Below, in pieces: positions 1 to 11,132 of a stretch of DNA of 64,000 nucleotides; the first letter of the stretch is position 1, and each line of letters opens with the position of its first letter. The DNA comes from Harmonia axyridis. Taxonomy: Eukaryota > Arthropoda > Insecta > Coleoptera > Coccinellidae. The stretch is from NCBI RefSeq assembly GCF_914767665.1, contig NC_059504.1:17362501-17426500 (forward strand), in the 5' to 3' direction. The position numbers and the translations under genes are program-made. Below the pieces are notes generated by a model. It did not search any database, was not told the origin of the DNA, and saw only the letters and a program-made list of their open reading frames with translations.

Positions 1-832
1 TAACAGCCTTATTACCATTCAGAATAATTAAGAATTATTAAACGGCGATTTACATATAATAATAGCTGTAACACGATTAACTTACAATGAAAGTAAAATA
101 ACAGCTTGAGTTAGTCTCACTAACTATAAAATCACGCTTTCTGAATCACATGCAGTGTCATATGATTTCACATTTTCTTCCTTATCTGAGATCTTTATTA
201 TTCCAACAATGCTATCAATTTTTCACATTTTATCGCCAACCACCCATATTTTTCTCTTAGTCAACAACCCCATCGCATGAATCGAAACAATTCGAATTAA
301 GATCATAAACAACCAACGCAAAAAAAATCAACGCCATTCGCGAAATGAATTTGCTTGGAACGCAGCCAGATTTTCCAACGATCTTTTTCTATGAATGAAC
401 CTCCATTCGAGTTTAATTCAATAGAAAATCTCCTAGGAAGCAGCAGCGCTTTCTAGTGGAATTAACGAGCTCCGCAAAGGTATCTAAAATTCGATACCGT
501 ACACTTGTGCTTTCACAGGGTTTTGTAGCCACAAATCGAGACCCTGTGAATAAGTGACTAACACGAACAGTTACCTAAGCACACAACGAGATGTTCGGTG
601 TTATTGAATCGAAAAAAGAGGTAATTGATGCATGTGTAATTAAGCCAATTAACTGTCACGATAAGCTGGTAATTACCAACTATTTTAGTTCTGCTTTGGT
701 TGTATTCGTAGCTGAAAATTAATCTTGGGATCGTAAATTTCAGTATTCCTCGCTTTTTTATATTTAGCAATATAGGTCGGTTTATAGTGAATATGACTTA
801 CATATGTATATGTATGTATGTATACAGGGCGA
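1..832. other. intergenic, no gene seen
   Basis: AT-rich DNA without a convincing coding region. Open frames here are short and of low complexity. A GT/AT-rich simple tract (repeats of tatg) at about 802-832 leads directly into the first MITE end. Confidence 0.6.
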
Positions 833-937
833 ATAAAAAACGTGTACCGAGCTTTCTGGGGGTGATAGTACATTGAAGAATAAGTAAAGTTTGATGAATG
901 AACTTATGGTCCAAAATGCATATTAAGGGAGATAACA
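833..937 (+). mobile_element. truncated end of long palindromic MITE family (family P1)
   Basis: About 105 bp, beginning with a tatacaggg-type terminus, match the arms of the complete elements at 44,165-45,124 and 57,978-58,723. They share the stretches around 'gctttctgggggtgatagta', 'ccaaaatgcatattaaggga' and 'gagataa'. The piece stops abruptly where the mariner relic begins, so this copy was cut or overwritten by that insertion. Confidence 0.7.
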
Positions 938-1790
938 GGCCAATTGAAAAGTCCTCGGTCTACCATAGTAAAATATTTTTTTTTGCAAAATTCGACTTTA
1001 TGATTCAACATAGTTGCCTTCGAGGGCGATACAGCGATAAAAGCGATCTTCCAACTATTCGATACCATTTTTGTAGAACGATTTGTCTTTGGCTTCAAAA
1101 TTGGTCTCAGTTTCGGCGCAGTTTCATTGGCGCTAAATTTCTTTACAGCGAGCATTCTTTTAAGGTCTGAGAACAGGAAAAAGTCGCTGAGGGCCAGATT
1201 TGGCGAATACGATGGATGCAGAAGCAATTCGAAGCCTAATTCATTCAATTTTGCCATTATTTTCATTGATTTGTGTTATGGCGCATTGTCTTGATGAAAC
1301 AGCACCTTTTTTTCTTCAAATGGGGCTATTTTTTAATTATAATATATTATATATATTATAGTATATAATTAAATATAATAATCGCTTTTGGAGGTAATCA
1401 ATGAATATTATACGTTGCTCATCCCAGAATACTGATGCCATAATCTTACCAGCTCTCTGGCCATGTTTTATCCATTGTCACATACCGACGAAGAAATTCA
1501 GGTATATTGCACTTAATCAGCTTCAAATAATGCTCAGAATCTTTAACACGTTGTTGATTTTGATCGATTGTGAGCTCACGCGGCACCCATTCAGCAACAA
1601 TAGTCTCAATTCTTCTTGGGGACGCATACAGTTTCAATTTTAACATCACTGTTGTTCGAACAGCTCAAATTTTTTCACTAGTTCATTACTGCCGGACGTG
1701 AAGGTGGTTCACGACTAACAAAAAATGCTTTAGTTTTGCGAACCATTTTTGTAGCGAATTTGAACTATTTCAATGCGTTGTTGAAGCGTG
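938..1790 (-). pseudogene. decayed mariner-family transposase, possibly chimeric
   Basis: Read on the minus strand, this is a broken DD34D mariner transposase. The C-terminal block (about 1,266-904) contains HPSYSPNLALSDFFLF and DLKRML, a clear version of the mariner HPPYSPDLAPSD motif. The middle block (1,649-1,446) contains VPRELT and EFLRRYVTMDKTW, which spans the family's second catalytic-Asp region. The N-terminal block (about 1,790-1,640) starts with an EQYTLQQRIEIVQ-like motif that belongs to a different mariner-like group in this window (compare 16,980 and 60,557). An AT-only tract at 1,327-1,385 replaces part of the core. Stops and frameshifts are frequent, so it is not functional. 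The join of two groups could be nested insertion followed by deletion. Confidence 0.85.
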
Positions 1791-2044
1791 TACTGTTCCT
1801 TTTTTAGTAATGTCATAGTTTTGACTTGTGTAATGTTAAAAGATGACAGCTACGTAAGTGACAGCTACCCAGATAGCAAGCTAGTTAAAATAAAACCCTT
1901 CATCATATTTATACTCATTTGTTTGCTCAAGAAAGTTTTTTCAAAGAATGTAAATTCTATCTTTTCATGCTATGGTTCACACCAGAAAGTTTTGACTTTC
2001 ATGAATATGAATTTGAAACAGTTCTCATAGGATCCTGACTTCAT

Positions 2045-2107
2045 TCATATCAGTGCTTTTTTCATTCTTTGCTTTAAAAGCAAAGAATGAAAAAAGCACT
2101 GATATGA
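2045..2107. repeat. perfect inverted repeat, 31-nt arms
   Basis: A palindrome with 31-base arms and a one-base centre at 2,076. The arms start tcatatcagtgcttttttc and the sequence reads back exactly on the other side. No transposase or terminal motif is attached. Confidence 0.9.
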
Positions 2108-3285
2108 CTGATATGATCAAGACGAGAAATTAGGGAAACTACTAAAAAATTCCTATTCAATTTCTACTGCATACGCATATTGTGTACATATTGCTCGGAG
2201 AACTTAAATGAGTTTTTAATGTATGAATGAAAATCTATACGCCAACTCTATGAATGCACCTCAAAGTCCCAAACCCATTCGATATTCGATAAGTCTGAAA
2301 TTTTATTGAAATCGTCGTTTTTATGATAATTTGCAGTGTTTTATAAATAGTTAAATTTTTTTCAATACCTATCTCGACATCATAAATTAATTGCGAAATC
2401 TTTTTCAGAATTCAACGATGAAAGAAGATTTTTCATTCTTTCCATTTGTTGTCTTGGACCATAGAATTGTATTGTTCTTCTTCCTCTTCTTACTCTTTTT
2501 TTGAGCCATGTGGCCAGGAATGAAATTGCATTGTTTTGAGACCTACCCAGCACAGAAAACTTGATGCGCAGTTAAATTGTTTCATGCCAACAATCCACTA
2601 TTCCAATTCATATTCCGGTTTCCTGTTCCGTGACCTTCATAATATGAAACGTATTCATGAAAGAGTAAACGGATTGTCAGGTGGAAATTGCAGCCAGTTG
2701 TCCGATATAATTTGTGAGAAATCTTCAAAATTACCGGGAAATTGGATGTCTAAAGCTCTCTAATTTTGATGTTCCTAGTTTTAGGTACCAAGCCGTGGAA
2801 GGCTTTTAATTCTTTGCGGGGTAACTATTAAAATAAATCATGTCTGTCGGGAGAATTTGTTCATAATATCGTTATTTATTCAGCGCTTCGTATTTCCGTG
2901 GAATTTTTCTTTTTTCTGGTTTATGAGATATTTATTTTTGGGGGTGAAGTTGAATGACTTTTCCGTTTGAGGGAATGCGAATGCATAAATATACATACAA
3001 ATACATAAGTAATATTTTCTACATTTTCAATTTGAAAGGATTTTCCAATAGAGATCATTCAATTTGATGAAAGTGAGACACAATTTTTTTTATTTGAAAG
3101 TAAACATTATACCATTTTCTTTAGAAATCATTCAACTACGTACTGCATTCTGGACCCAACGTCCATGACGTTTTCACATAAATTTGGCTGTATTTCATCA
3201 ATAGTACTTTCAAAAGGTATAGATATAGGTTTTACCTAGACTCTTTTCTGTAAATAAATGAATAAAGTTTATTTTTTTATTGATC
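2108..3285. other. no gene seen
   Basis: AT-rich sequence with only short shadow frames. I see no motif, tRNA fold or long repeat that I can support. Confidence 0.5.
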
Positions 3286-3289
3286 GTTT

Positions 3290-3990
3290 GTTGTTGAATA
3301 TCAGCATAAATTGTGACTTGACAGATTCCCCAAGAAACAAATCACAAGGTGTTAAATCACTCTTCCTGGGAGGATAATCCACTGGACCATTTCTTGGAAT
3401 AATTTAAATCACCAAATGCTGTTCAAGAAATCCATTTTTAAGGTGGCACCTTTTGATGAAACCACATATCTTCCAGAGTATTCTCAACAACAGCAAGAAA
3501 AACATTTCATTTAACAATGTTCTGCATCATTCTCTATATTGATTGTTACTTTTCGACCATTTTCTTCAAAGAAATATGGATCAATCACTCCACCAGAATG
3601 ATAACACACCACATAGTGGCTTGATGTAATGGTGTCTCAACAAATTCGTGTAGATTTTCATCACTCCAAATTAAATTTCTTTGGTTTTCATAATCATTTA
3701 AACAATTGAGTTCCTTCACTGAATATGAATTTTTGATGTAATTGTTCATCATTTTCAAGATGTTCAAGAGCAAAACAGAAAACAAACCATATCTATGGTG
3801 GTTTAATGGCTTTAGTTCTTGAACCAGTTGAAATTTGTAAAATTTTCCATGTTGTTTGAGACAGATTTAATTTTTGAGAACGACGTGACAAATATAAATT
3901 TGGTTTTTCTCGTAAATTTGCTGCTACCAAATTAATATTCTCTTGTATACATTGATTTCTTCATCGTACTGATACTCTTTCAAGTTCAAA
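3290..3990 (-). pseudogene. mariner-like (ITm) transposase relic
   Basis: Minus-strand frames give an ordered set of mariner-like pieces. NLIWSDENLHEFVETPLHQATMWC corresponds to the family's WSDEN..VETPLHP..VTVWC block. It is followed by a degraded DMWFHQ block and, nearer 3,300, a CDLTPLD-like block and a VYADKP-like block, both visible in frame-shifted form. The same family is represented far better at 21.9-25.1 kb. Frameshifts and stops make it a dead copy. Ends cannot be fixed because the terminal repeats have decayed. Confidence 0.7.
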
Positions 3991-4200
3991 TTTGTCTATC
4001 ATGAGAAGTCCTGAAAATATTCTGAATATTCAGCTTTACCTATGTCTAGTTCATTGAAGTAGTTATTATTTCGATAACCAGTAGAATATTGATTGAAAAT
4101 CAATTTCCGAATTGACATTATTAATTTCCTTGAAACTAACAATACCTATATGATAATTTCCAAACGGTGCCTTGAAGGAGGCATTACCAGTTCATTCAAC

Positions 4201-4455
4201 AAGGATATCCTTTTTCATCAGACTTGAGCGACAACGTCAAATTGTAGGTATAATCAATTGCTTTTGTTGAATATCTTCGTAATTTGATTCATTGTCCGTA
4301 GTTAGTCTATAAGACATTTTGTTTTCTAATTTATAAAAAAAAATCCATTCCGATCGAATGTAACTTTCACAAGGAAAAAATATTAGCATATTGTATTTGA
4401 TAGAATGTTTGAAGGGAGGGATGTCGAAATTACAAAATGTAAGAAGATCCGATGG
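4201..4455 (+). repeat. dispersed repeat, second copy at 6,865-7,074
   Basis: Starts aaggatatcctttttcatca and ends near 'gggatgtcgaaattacaaaa'. The same start, middle and end occur in the same order at 6,865-7,074. The intervals differ in length (255 versus 210 bp) because of indels. Confidence 0.7.
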
Positions 4456-4599
4456 TGAGGAATATCAGTCACAAGGAACAGTAAGAAGATCATTGGATCT
4501 TTTTACATTTTGTAAGAGAAGTCAGTGAGAGACCACCAGTGTCGTACCACTTCTTTCACTTAGTACCAAGTTTTCAAAAGATGCGAGTAGAAATTTCGA

Positions 4600-5210
4600 A
4601 AAATGATCGAATGCAGTTTTTCGAAAAAAACACGCTGTAATGCGAAATTATCCAGTCATTTTGATGCACGAGTGTAATTCGGGGGAATATTTCCCGAATA
4701 AACTGTTACATTACTTGTCAAACTGATATAGAATGGAATTGCCATAGATTCGAACTGTGTAAGATGCATAGAAACTATGCATCTATTAAAGGTGCAATTA
4801 TCGCAGGGCTATTTCGCTTCCCACAATGCAATTATCGTAAGTAATTGCACAAGTGCATCAAAATTACCCATAATTTTGCATGACAGCGTGTTGTCATAAA
4901 AACTGCATGAGCCCTCCACCTTCGGTGTCGGGCTCTTTCTCCAAAAATGAAAATGACCGAATGCAGATTTTCAAAGAAAACACGCTGGAATGCGAAATTA
5001 TCTGGTCATTTTGATGCACGAGTGTAATTCGGGGGAATATTTCCCGAATAAACTGTTACATTACTTGTCAAACTGATGCAAAATGGAATTGCCATAGATT
5101 CGAACTGTGTAAGATGAATAGAAACTATGCATCTATGAACAGTACAATTATCGCAGTGCTGTTTCGCTTCCTACAATGCAATTATCGCTGTAATTTTCGA
5201 TAATTGTTCT
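4600..5210 (+). repeat. satellite-like repeat, about 1.7 monomers of 350 bp
   Basis: Two head-to-tail units; the shared marker 'agtgtaattcggggga' falls at 4,671 and 5,021. Each unit holds several short hairpins: gatgcat around gaaactatgcatc, ggaaatattccc-like, and a GC-rich hairpin gagccctcc/ggtgtcgggctc. The same family lies in inverse orientation at 12,580-13,672. Confidence 0.85.
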
Positions 5211-5308
5211 CCATATAGATAGAATTTTTGACAGGAGGGAAATATTCGCTGTAATTTTCGATAATTGTTCTCCATTTGAATAGAATTTTTGACAGGAGGG
5301 AAATATTC
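5185..5308 (+). repeat. two tandem 61-bp units at the edge of the satellite-like repeat
   Basis: The segment starting tcgctgtaattttcgataat and ending at gacaggagggaaatat occurs at 5,185-5,245 and again at 5,246-5,308 with few differences. The gaggga/tccctc segment recurs inverted at about 12,598 and 12,940, so it belongs to the same repeat family. Confidence 0.8.
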
Positions 5309-5319
5309 GACAAAACTGC

Positions 5320-6610
5320 TGCTAAGAAACTGCGTTGGAAAATATAATTTAAAAATCACCAACTCCCCTCTATATTAATCGATTTATATGATCTTATGAG
5401 TTTCATATAAACCAAAAAAATTACTGAAAAAAACGTTTTAGAATGTTTGTAATATCTCGAACAGATATAGCGAAATATTTGAAAGCTATTCGTCAGAAAC
5501 ACCCTGTAACTTTAGAACGAATTGAGATATCAATGATCTGCTTTCTGATATCTTATTATTTGAAAAAATAGAACTTGAAATAGTTCCTTGAAGATTGTTT
5601 CTCTGAGTTTTATAGTTCGCGAGATGTTTTCAGTATGGATCGAAATTGGAACACCCGTATATGTAGAATTCTTGAAGGTGACTTTATTAAGAAAACATTT
5701 TTTTTACTGATTAGACCTGGGACTTATGGAGTGAAGTGTTAAGTATTGAAAAAATAAATGCCTGATCGCGTTTAGTTTTCAAAAGAAACAATTCAGAGTC
5801 TCAATATTTTTAGAGCAGGTTTGAGCTAAATTACACAGTACAAATTCTCGAATGAATTTTAAAATTCACCCAATGATTACATAGAAAATTTTATTTCCCC
5901 AATATCACCAAAATTATTGAAACGATTGTCTAGAAATCTACTTCTCGCTTGTAGAACTACGGTTCGAAGGCTTCTGGGAAATTTCTTGAATAAAATTACA
6001 CCAGTGATTTTTTTTTTCATGTTTGCTAATCATTCTAGTAATTCACTAATTACGTCAATTCTATTCTCTCCTCCTGAATATCGCCATATCATGTTCGAAT
6101 AAAAAAGAATCATCTGTACATTCGAGCTCATCCGTCTTCTCCAACATATCGCTTTCATGGTGGAATCTTCGGCAATAACGTGCATGAAATTTTCAGAGCA
6201 GTTGATTGCACGCAAGCAACAGACAACATATCAAATTATAACAGGCAACTGGCAGTTGGGCGTGCTGTTTTGGTTGCGTGCCCCGTAATAAGCAGGCGCT
6301 TGCACTTTTTGAAACGATACCTCGCTGGTCTAGTCGCGCCTCTCGATTCCGCGGTAGAATGTGCGAAAAAACAGACCATGCGGTTGGGAAATCTGGAAAT
6401 GAGGTAGGGAAATTGTTAAAGTTAATTTTCATCGAGGGGTCACTTAGCACCTTTTTGAGATTGGAATATGCACCTTAAACACTTTGGGCTTGTATTTTTC
6501 GTTCCGAGGAAACTTCGGGAAAATACTTGATTATCCAGTGAATGATCATGACCAATGCTGGCTTTTTTTTTAAATAATGTTTTAAAAAATTATCATTTCC
6601 ATTAAATGAA
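5320..6610. other. no gene seen; possible MITE traces
   Basis: No coding region supported. Sequence near 5,500 (aacaccctgta) and 5,655 (ggaacacccgta) resembles ends of the TA-MITEs in this window, but I cannot define an element. The open frames at 6,180-6,480 overlap on both strands and show no protein features. Confidence 0.45.
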
Positions 6611-6612
6611 TA

Positions 6613-6838
6613 GGAGAACTGCTTTTGTTGATGAACTTGCACACGAAATTTCAGTAAAAAGTCTGAGTGATATCCTAAGTTGGCAAAAATATATATTTTG
6701 AAATTTCCCAATAAAACGATCCTCAATTTCGGATGAACATTCTTCTTACTATTTCACCACTGGCCTCTAAATTTCAGTACGAATAGATGGATTTTTTTTT
6801 AATGATCGGGTAAACGAATTTTTATGCGGGTAAAACTT
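6613..6838 (+). repeat. direct repeat, left copy
   Basis: Begins ggagaactgcttttgttgat and runs through 'acgatcctcaatttc' and 'accactggcctctaaat'. The same series occurs at 7,197-7,420, an offset of 584 bp at the start. The interval between holds the dispersed repeat at 6,865-7,074. Confidence 0.85.
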
Positions 6839-6864
6839 TCAAACTATTTTTCTTCCCTATTTTT

Positions 6865-7074
6865 AAAGGATATCCCTTTTCATCAGACTTGAACGACAAT
6901 GTCAAATTGAATAACCAATTGCTTTTGTTAAATATCTTCACATTTTGATTCATTATCTGGAGTCATTCAATACGGCATTTTGTTTTTTCAATAATGAGAA
7001 AAGAATTTTGTGTTCGTTCATAAAGTGAGAATGCAGGGGGGATGTCGAAATTACAAAATTCAAGAAGATCCAAT
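6865..7074 (+). repeat. dispersed repeat, second copy of 4,201-4,455
   Basis: Shares aaggatatccc, catcagacttgaacgacaa, ttgattcatta and gggatgtcgaaattacaaaa in order with 4,201-4,455. It lies between the two direct-repeat copies. Confidence 0.7.
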
Positions 7075-7196
7075 ATATAGGTGTCAAATTCATGGAAAGA
7101 CGATGCAGCATATATTTTTCAAATAATTATAAATTCCAATAAAACGTTGAAATCTTGAAAACTTTTTGTGTGTAGAAGCAACATTGATGAATTTTT

Positions 7197-7420
7197 GGAG
7201 AACTCCTTCTGTTGATGAACTTGCACACGAAATTTCAGTAAAAATCTGAGTGATATCCAAAGTTGGCAAAAATATATATTTTAAAATTTCCCAATAATAC
7301 GATCCTCAATTTCTGGTGAACATTCTTGTTACTATTTTACCACTGGCCTCTAAATTACAGTACGATCAGATTTTATTTTTTCAATGACCGGGTTAACAAA
7401 ATTTTATGTGGTTGGAACTT
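7197..7420 (+). repeat. direct repeat, right copy
   Basis: Second copy of 6,613-6,838. Differences are mostly single bases, for example tcttgttact for tcttcttact. Confidence 0.85.
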
Positions 7421-7473
7421 CTATTTTCCTTCTCCACGAATATAATCGAGATATTTAGATCCTGAAACCACCT

Positions 7474-8111
7474 GAAAGGATACTTTATTAGGAAAAATTA
7501 CCTCCTGTCGAATTGGCTGAATTTTTGATATGTTATAGTCCAAGTCGTTCCAAACAAAAAGTTCAAAAGGCAAAAATTTTTCTATGGGCTAGTTTTGATG
7601 CTAGACGCCCCTGAAAACTTTCATTTGTTCTCCATTGTAAAACAACACAAAATGTTATCCTGGATAATCATCACTACTCTGAGTAGGTAATCAAGATGTG
7701 AACAGTCATTAATATGAGATACTATTAAAAGCATTGTTCATTGGTCATGTTTCATTTGGTCAATAATACATTGTGTTACAGCAACTCACAATTTTTAAAG
7801 TTTAATTATTCGAATATGGTTACAAACCGCCTTAGCGATGTACAATCAAAAAATGTTTAAGAATTCTTTTCTACATATTCGAAAAAATAAACGGAGTGCT
7901 CCTTCCAAAAGAAAGATTAAGTGATATTTGAAATGTTCCGTACTGAAAAATATTTTTTGACCATCATAATTTCAAGACATGGAAAAGGATAATAAATATT
8001 ATATCTGTCTATCAACATTTTTGTTTGGAGTGACTTGGACTATAACATATCAAAAATTCGGCCAATTTGACAAGAGGTAACTTTCTCTAATGAAGTGTGC
8101 GGTATCCTTTC
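7474..8111. mobile_element. foldback element with ~88-bp inverted arms
   Basis: The left arm (7,474-7,560) starts gaaaggatac and contains gatatgttatagtccaagtc. The right arm (8,022-8,111) is its reverse complement, ending gtatcctttc. The 460 bp between has no long open frame. It looks like a non-autonomous terminal-inverted-repeat transposon. I cannot see a clear target-site duplication. Confidence 0.8.
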
Positions 8112-8145
8112 AAGTCTCTAGTATTTACCTTTCTTTTGAGAGATA

Positions 8146-8706
8146 TACAGGATGTTCCTTAATTGGAGTTACAAACGAAAGTGACATCTTTCGGACCATC
8201 TTAAGAAAAAAGAAGTCCTATAAACATGGGGACTGCAAATGCTTTGTTTTCAAGATACGGAGTGTTAAACTTTTTTTTCTCATAGCACGTTCCCTTCACA
8301 AGATATTCAACTTGAATTCGGCATAAGTATTTCAATTTCAAGTTTTAATTATGTGATGCTAATTTTAAATGCAAATCTATAGGGTGATATTTTTTTTCTG
8401 GAACAGAGCCCCCTTTTTTCCTCCAGAACTTTTTTTTTTGTTGGACCATAAGAGAAATGTCAAAAAAAACATTGGTCCACTACTACACCTTTGGATTTCT
8501 TGTAGTTTTGCCGTATCTGCTACCGATTACGAGAAAAAATTTCGAACAATTCTTTTGTAATTCTCTGAGAAATCTAAATTATTTTGAAGATCCAGTTAGT
8601 GCGCTGTGATGAATAACTTAATTGTAAGTTTTAGTACCAAAAGTAGGACTACAAGAAACACACTGTATCTAGAAAACTTCCACCTCCAATTTGGGAACAC
8701 CCTGTA
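8146..8706 (+). mobile_element. TA-flanked MITE, family P2
   Basis: Starts tacaggatgttccttaattg and ends with the near-complement of it (aatttgggaacaccctgta). Related copies are at 34,438-35,142, 20,937-21,500 plus 25,080-25,216, and 40,428-41,283. The frame at 8,369-8,560 is shared with the 34-kb copy only because the DNA is homologous. TA at both edges suggests Tc1/mariner-type mobilisation. Confidence 0.85.
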
Positions 8707-9405
8707 GTGTACACGGTTAGACATAATTGGTTTTGATCCTCATTTCAGTCATTTCTTGATGAGTGAGACGAGATTTAGGAATATTCTCATAATTCTCTGA
8801 AAAAATTTATGATTTTTATTAAATTCATCGATTAAAATGATCATTGTCATAATTTCATAGATCTATAAGAATGATACAAATATTATGGTTGGCACATTCA
8901 TTAGGGGTTGAATTTTTTCTGTCAAACTCTATTAGTCGAATGTATGTCAGGAATTCAAATAAACTTCTCAATACAATATTTCATATTTATGAACATTTCT
9001 AGGGGTATGTGAAACAAACTCTGGAGAAGGATGAAAACCACTCGAGTTTTACTGCACGACAGAGAAAACAAGAAGCCATCCTCTTTCCATAAAATATGCA
9101 CGTGGGAACATCCCATACCACATTTTGGAAGTGAAAAACTTCATGGGTAAGAAAATTCAAATGATAGGTAAATAAATATTGGGTAATTAGGAACAACAAG
9201 AACCATAAATGTGGAAACAACTGGAGAATTGATCAATGCAATACACCAAAAACGTATTATTCATCCATATTGATGCATATTTTTTTTATTACATTGAAAA
9301 AATCAAAGAAGTTCCCTCAAATCAACAGAACATAATAATTTCAGAAATCAATAAGTGATTTATGTCTTTCAACTACAGAAAATAGGTGACTCAAAAAGTC
9401 AAAAA
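8707..9405. other. no gene seen
   Basis: AT-rich sequence without a supportable feature. It lies just upstream of the host gene's visible exon, so it may be intron or promoter-proximal DNA. Confidence 0.4.
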
Positions 9406-9409
9406 TTAT

Positions 9410-9850
9410 ATCAGGATAATACGATTAAATATGCAATTTTGGATATTTGGAATACGATATTTTTCCTAAATGTCGAAATTAAAATGAGCAGAATATTTAT
9501 TATTTTCTGTATTTACTGGTGAAATCCAATGTTTGCCAACTTTTGCTCTCCTAGTGTCATCGGTTGTTTCACGTCGTGAGGCGCACTTGAAATTTGTCTT
9601 CTGAATTCCTGATATATTTAGGTATTTATTTCGACATATTTGGAGTTAATATGAAACGTTGATTCACTATGGGACATAAGAAGTACATTCTTTGTGGAGA
9701 AACTCGCGAATTGAGTTGAATATCGTATCACTGATATTTTTCCATTTGCGCGCTTCATGTCAAATTTGATAGTTCATGTTGGGTAAAAAATTTGCTTACT
9801 GAAAATAACATATGCTTTCTCTATCCATGTTTATTACTCTGAGCTCGAAA
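9410..9850 (+). repeat. dispersed repeat R-B, copy 1
   Basis: About 440 bp matching 37,840-38,290. Shared anchors in order are gattaaatatgcaa, gatatttttccta, tatttattattttctgta, tatgaaacgttga, catgtcaaatttgatagttc and tctatccatgtttatta. Part of the family is also at 13,690-14,130. This copy ends about 130 bp before the host exon and so probably lies inside that gene's preceding intron. Confidence 0.8.
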
Positions 9851-9963
9851 TCCAAGATTTTCTATATACAAATCTAGCCTTTCCTTCAAATCAAATTCTT
9901 CAAATTTAGCAACAAAATATTATATTCTTGACTGAACGTATTACTGCCAGTGAAATTTGGTTT

Positions 9964-9982
9964 CATAATAATTTTTTTGCAG
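9964..9982 (+). promoter_or_regulatory. 3' splice site of host gene terminal exon
   Basis: A T-rich tract (aatttttttgcag) ends in AG at 9,981-9,982. It is followed at once by a frame that stays open for 323 codons. The frame has no ATG near its start, which supports splicing rather than a start at this point. Confidence 0.75.
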
Positions 9983-10955
9983 ATACGACTTCAGTCACAT
10001 AAGGCTTCCAATAGAACAGTTCGAGTTTCACAAAAGAGAAGTCAAACCAACACACATCTCTCTGCCAACACCACCTGCATCTCCGGAGTTCTGGGGCACA
10101 TCCCTTCAGAAATGGTATCAGAAGAAACCCCTGTTCACCTTAACCGCCAAGGGTCAAGTGAAGAGGTTGGAGAAGTATCTTCAAATACAGAAAACCTTGG
10201 AAATGTGCAAGAGAGAACACGATTTCGTAGTTTACAACGACCATATGAAACAAGCTTACTTGGATTTCGAATTCAGAGAACACCAACCTCTTCTTTACGA
10301 AGACAAGGATTATTGTTGTATTTGTCCTTGCAATTCTTCTAGAAGGCACGACATCGATTTCATACCAGCAGATTACATTGCTTGCAGGCCAGCTAAGCCC
10401 AAATTTTGCGTTTGTACCGACGATGAAGCTTCAAAAAATGTTCCAAAGAGCGCTACTAAGCCGAAATTGTACAGGGACAATTTGTTTGTAAGAAAATACA
10501 TATATCCAGGTGAAGAAGGTGAAGAAGAGAAAATAATAGCTCGTACAATAATAAAAGAAGGGGAAATGGATCCCGATGATAAAGGTATATTCAAAATCGT
10601 TGTGAAGCAGAAGGAACAACCCGAAAATCAGGATAGCAAGAATGTGAGAATGGATGAAAACATCTATTACATGACTGATAATGTGAATGCTTTTTCCGAA
10701 ATGCCAAAAAATAAGGTGAAGAGTTCTAGGTCCGGTGTTTCTAGAATAACGCTAGATAATATAGCTTCTCTTCCTTTCGACTATAAAAACATTTACCAGA
10801 GAAACTCAAGAAGCAGTAATAGTTACAAAAATCCTTGTCCTAGCTGTCAAAGTTATCAGTTTACTGATTTGAGCTCTTCTAACGAGTATGAAGACAAGTA
10901 TGATATTAACGAGAACTACATTCTGGATGTTGATTCTTCTGAAATTAATAAATGA
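9983..10955 (+). CDS. terminal exon of an unrecognised host protein (~323 codons)
   Basis: The open frame runs from the acceptor at 9,983 (phase one base, then Tyr-Asp-Phe-Ser) to TGA at 10,953-10,955. It looks genuinely coding: balanced composition, no low-complexity bias and three cysteine clusters (YCCICPCN around residue 120, FCVCTDDE around 150, CPSCQSY around 290). An early stretch has PTPPASPEFWG then LQKWYQKKPLF. The middle is acidic and lysine-rich (EEGEEEK), and the tail is Ser/Tyr/Asn-rich ending DSSEINK. No signal peptide or membrane segment lies in this exon. I do not recognise the family and assign no function. The paired cysteines could bind metal, but spacing fits no standard finger. 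Upstream exons are not identified; they may lie before the repeat at 9.4 kb or outside the window. Confidence 0.8.
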
Positions 10956-11132
10956 ATCTCACTCTTTTATGTCAGTAAACCTTAAATTCCCAATGAATAT
11001 CAGAAAATTTCAATGAACGTGTCATTGTATTCTCTAAGTTGTTTTGATTCAATATACTCCAAGTTGATATAAATTGCTATAACATGAAATAATATTGCTT
11101 TTTACATTTTACGTAACCGTTATTGTCTACGA

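Noticed and set aside
6180..6478. Overlapping frames on both strands near 6.2-6.5 kb as a gene
   Set aside because: Three frames are open at once without motifs; this is typical of a locally GC-richer stretch.
8369..8560. Similar open frames at 8,369-8,560 and 34,660-34,851 (both starting MQIYRVIFF) as a conserved small protein family
   Set aside because: Both lie at the same place inside copies of MITE family P2. The similarity is simply DNA homology; frames are T/A-run rich and other copies of the MITE do not keep them open.
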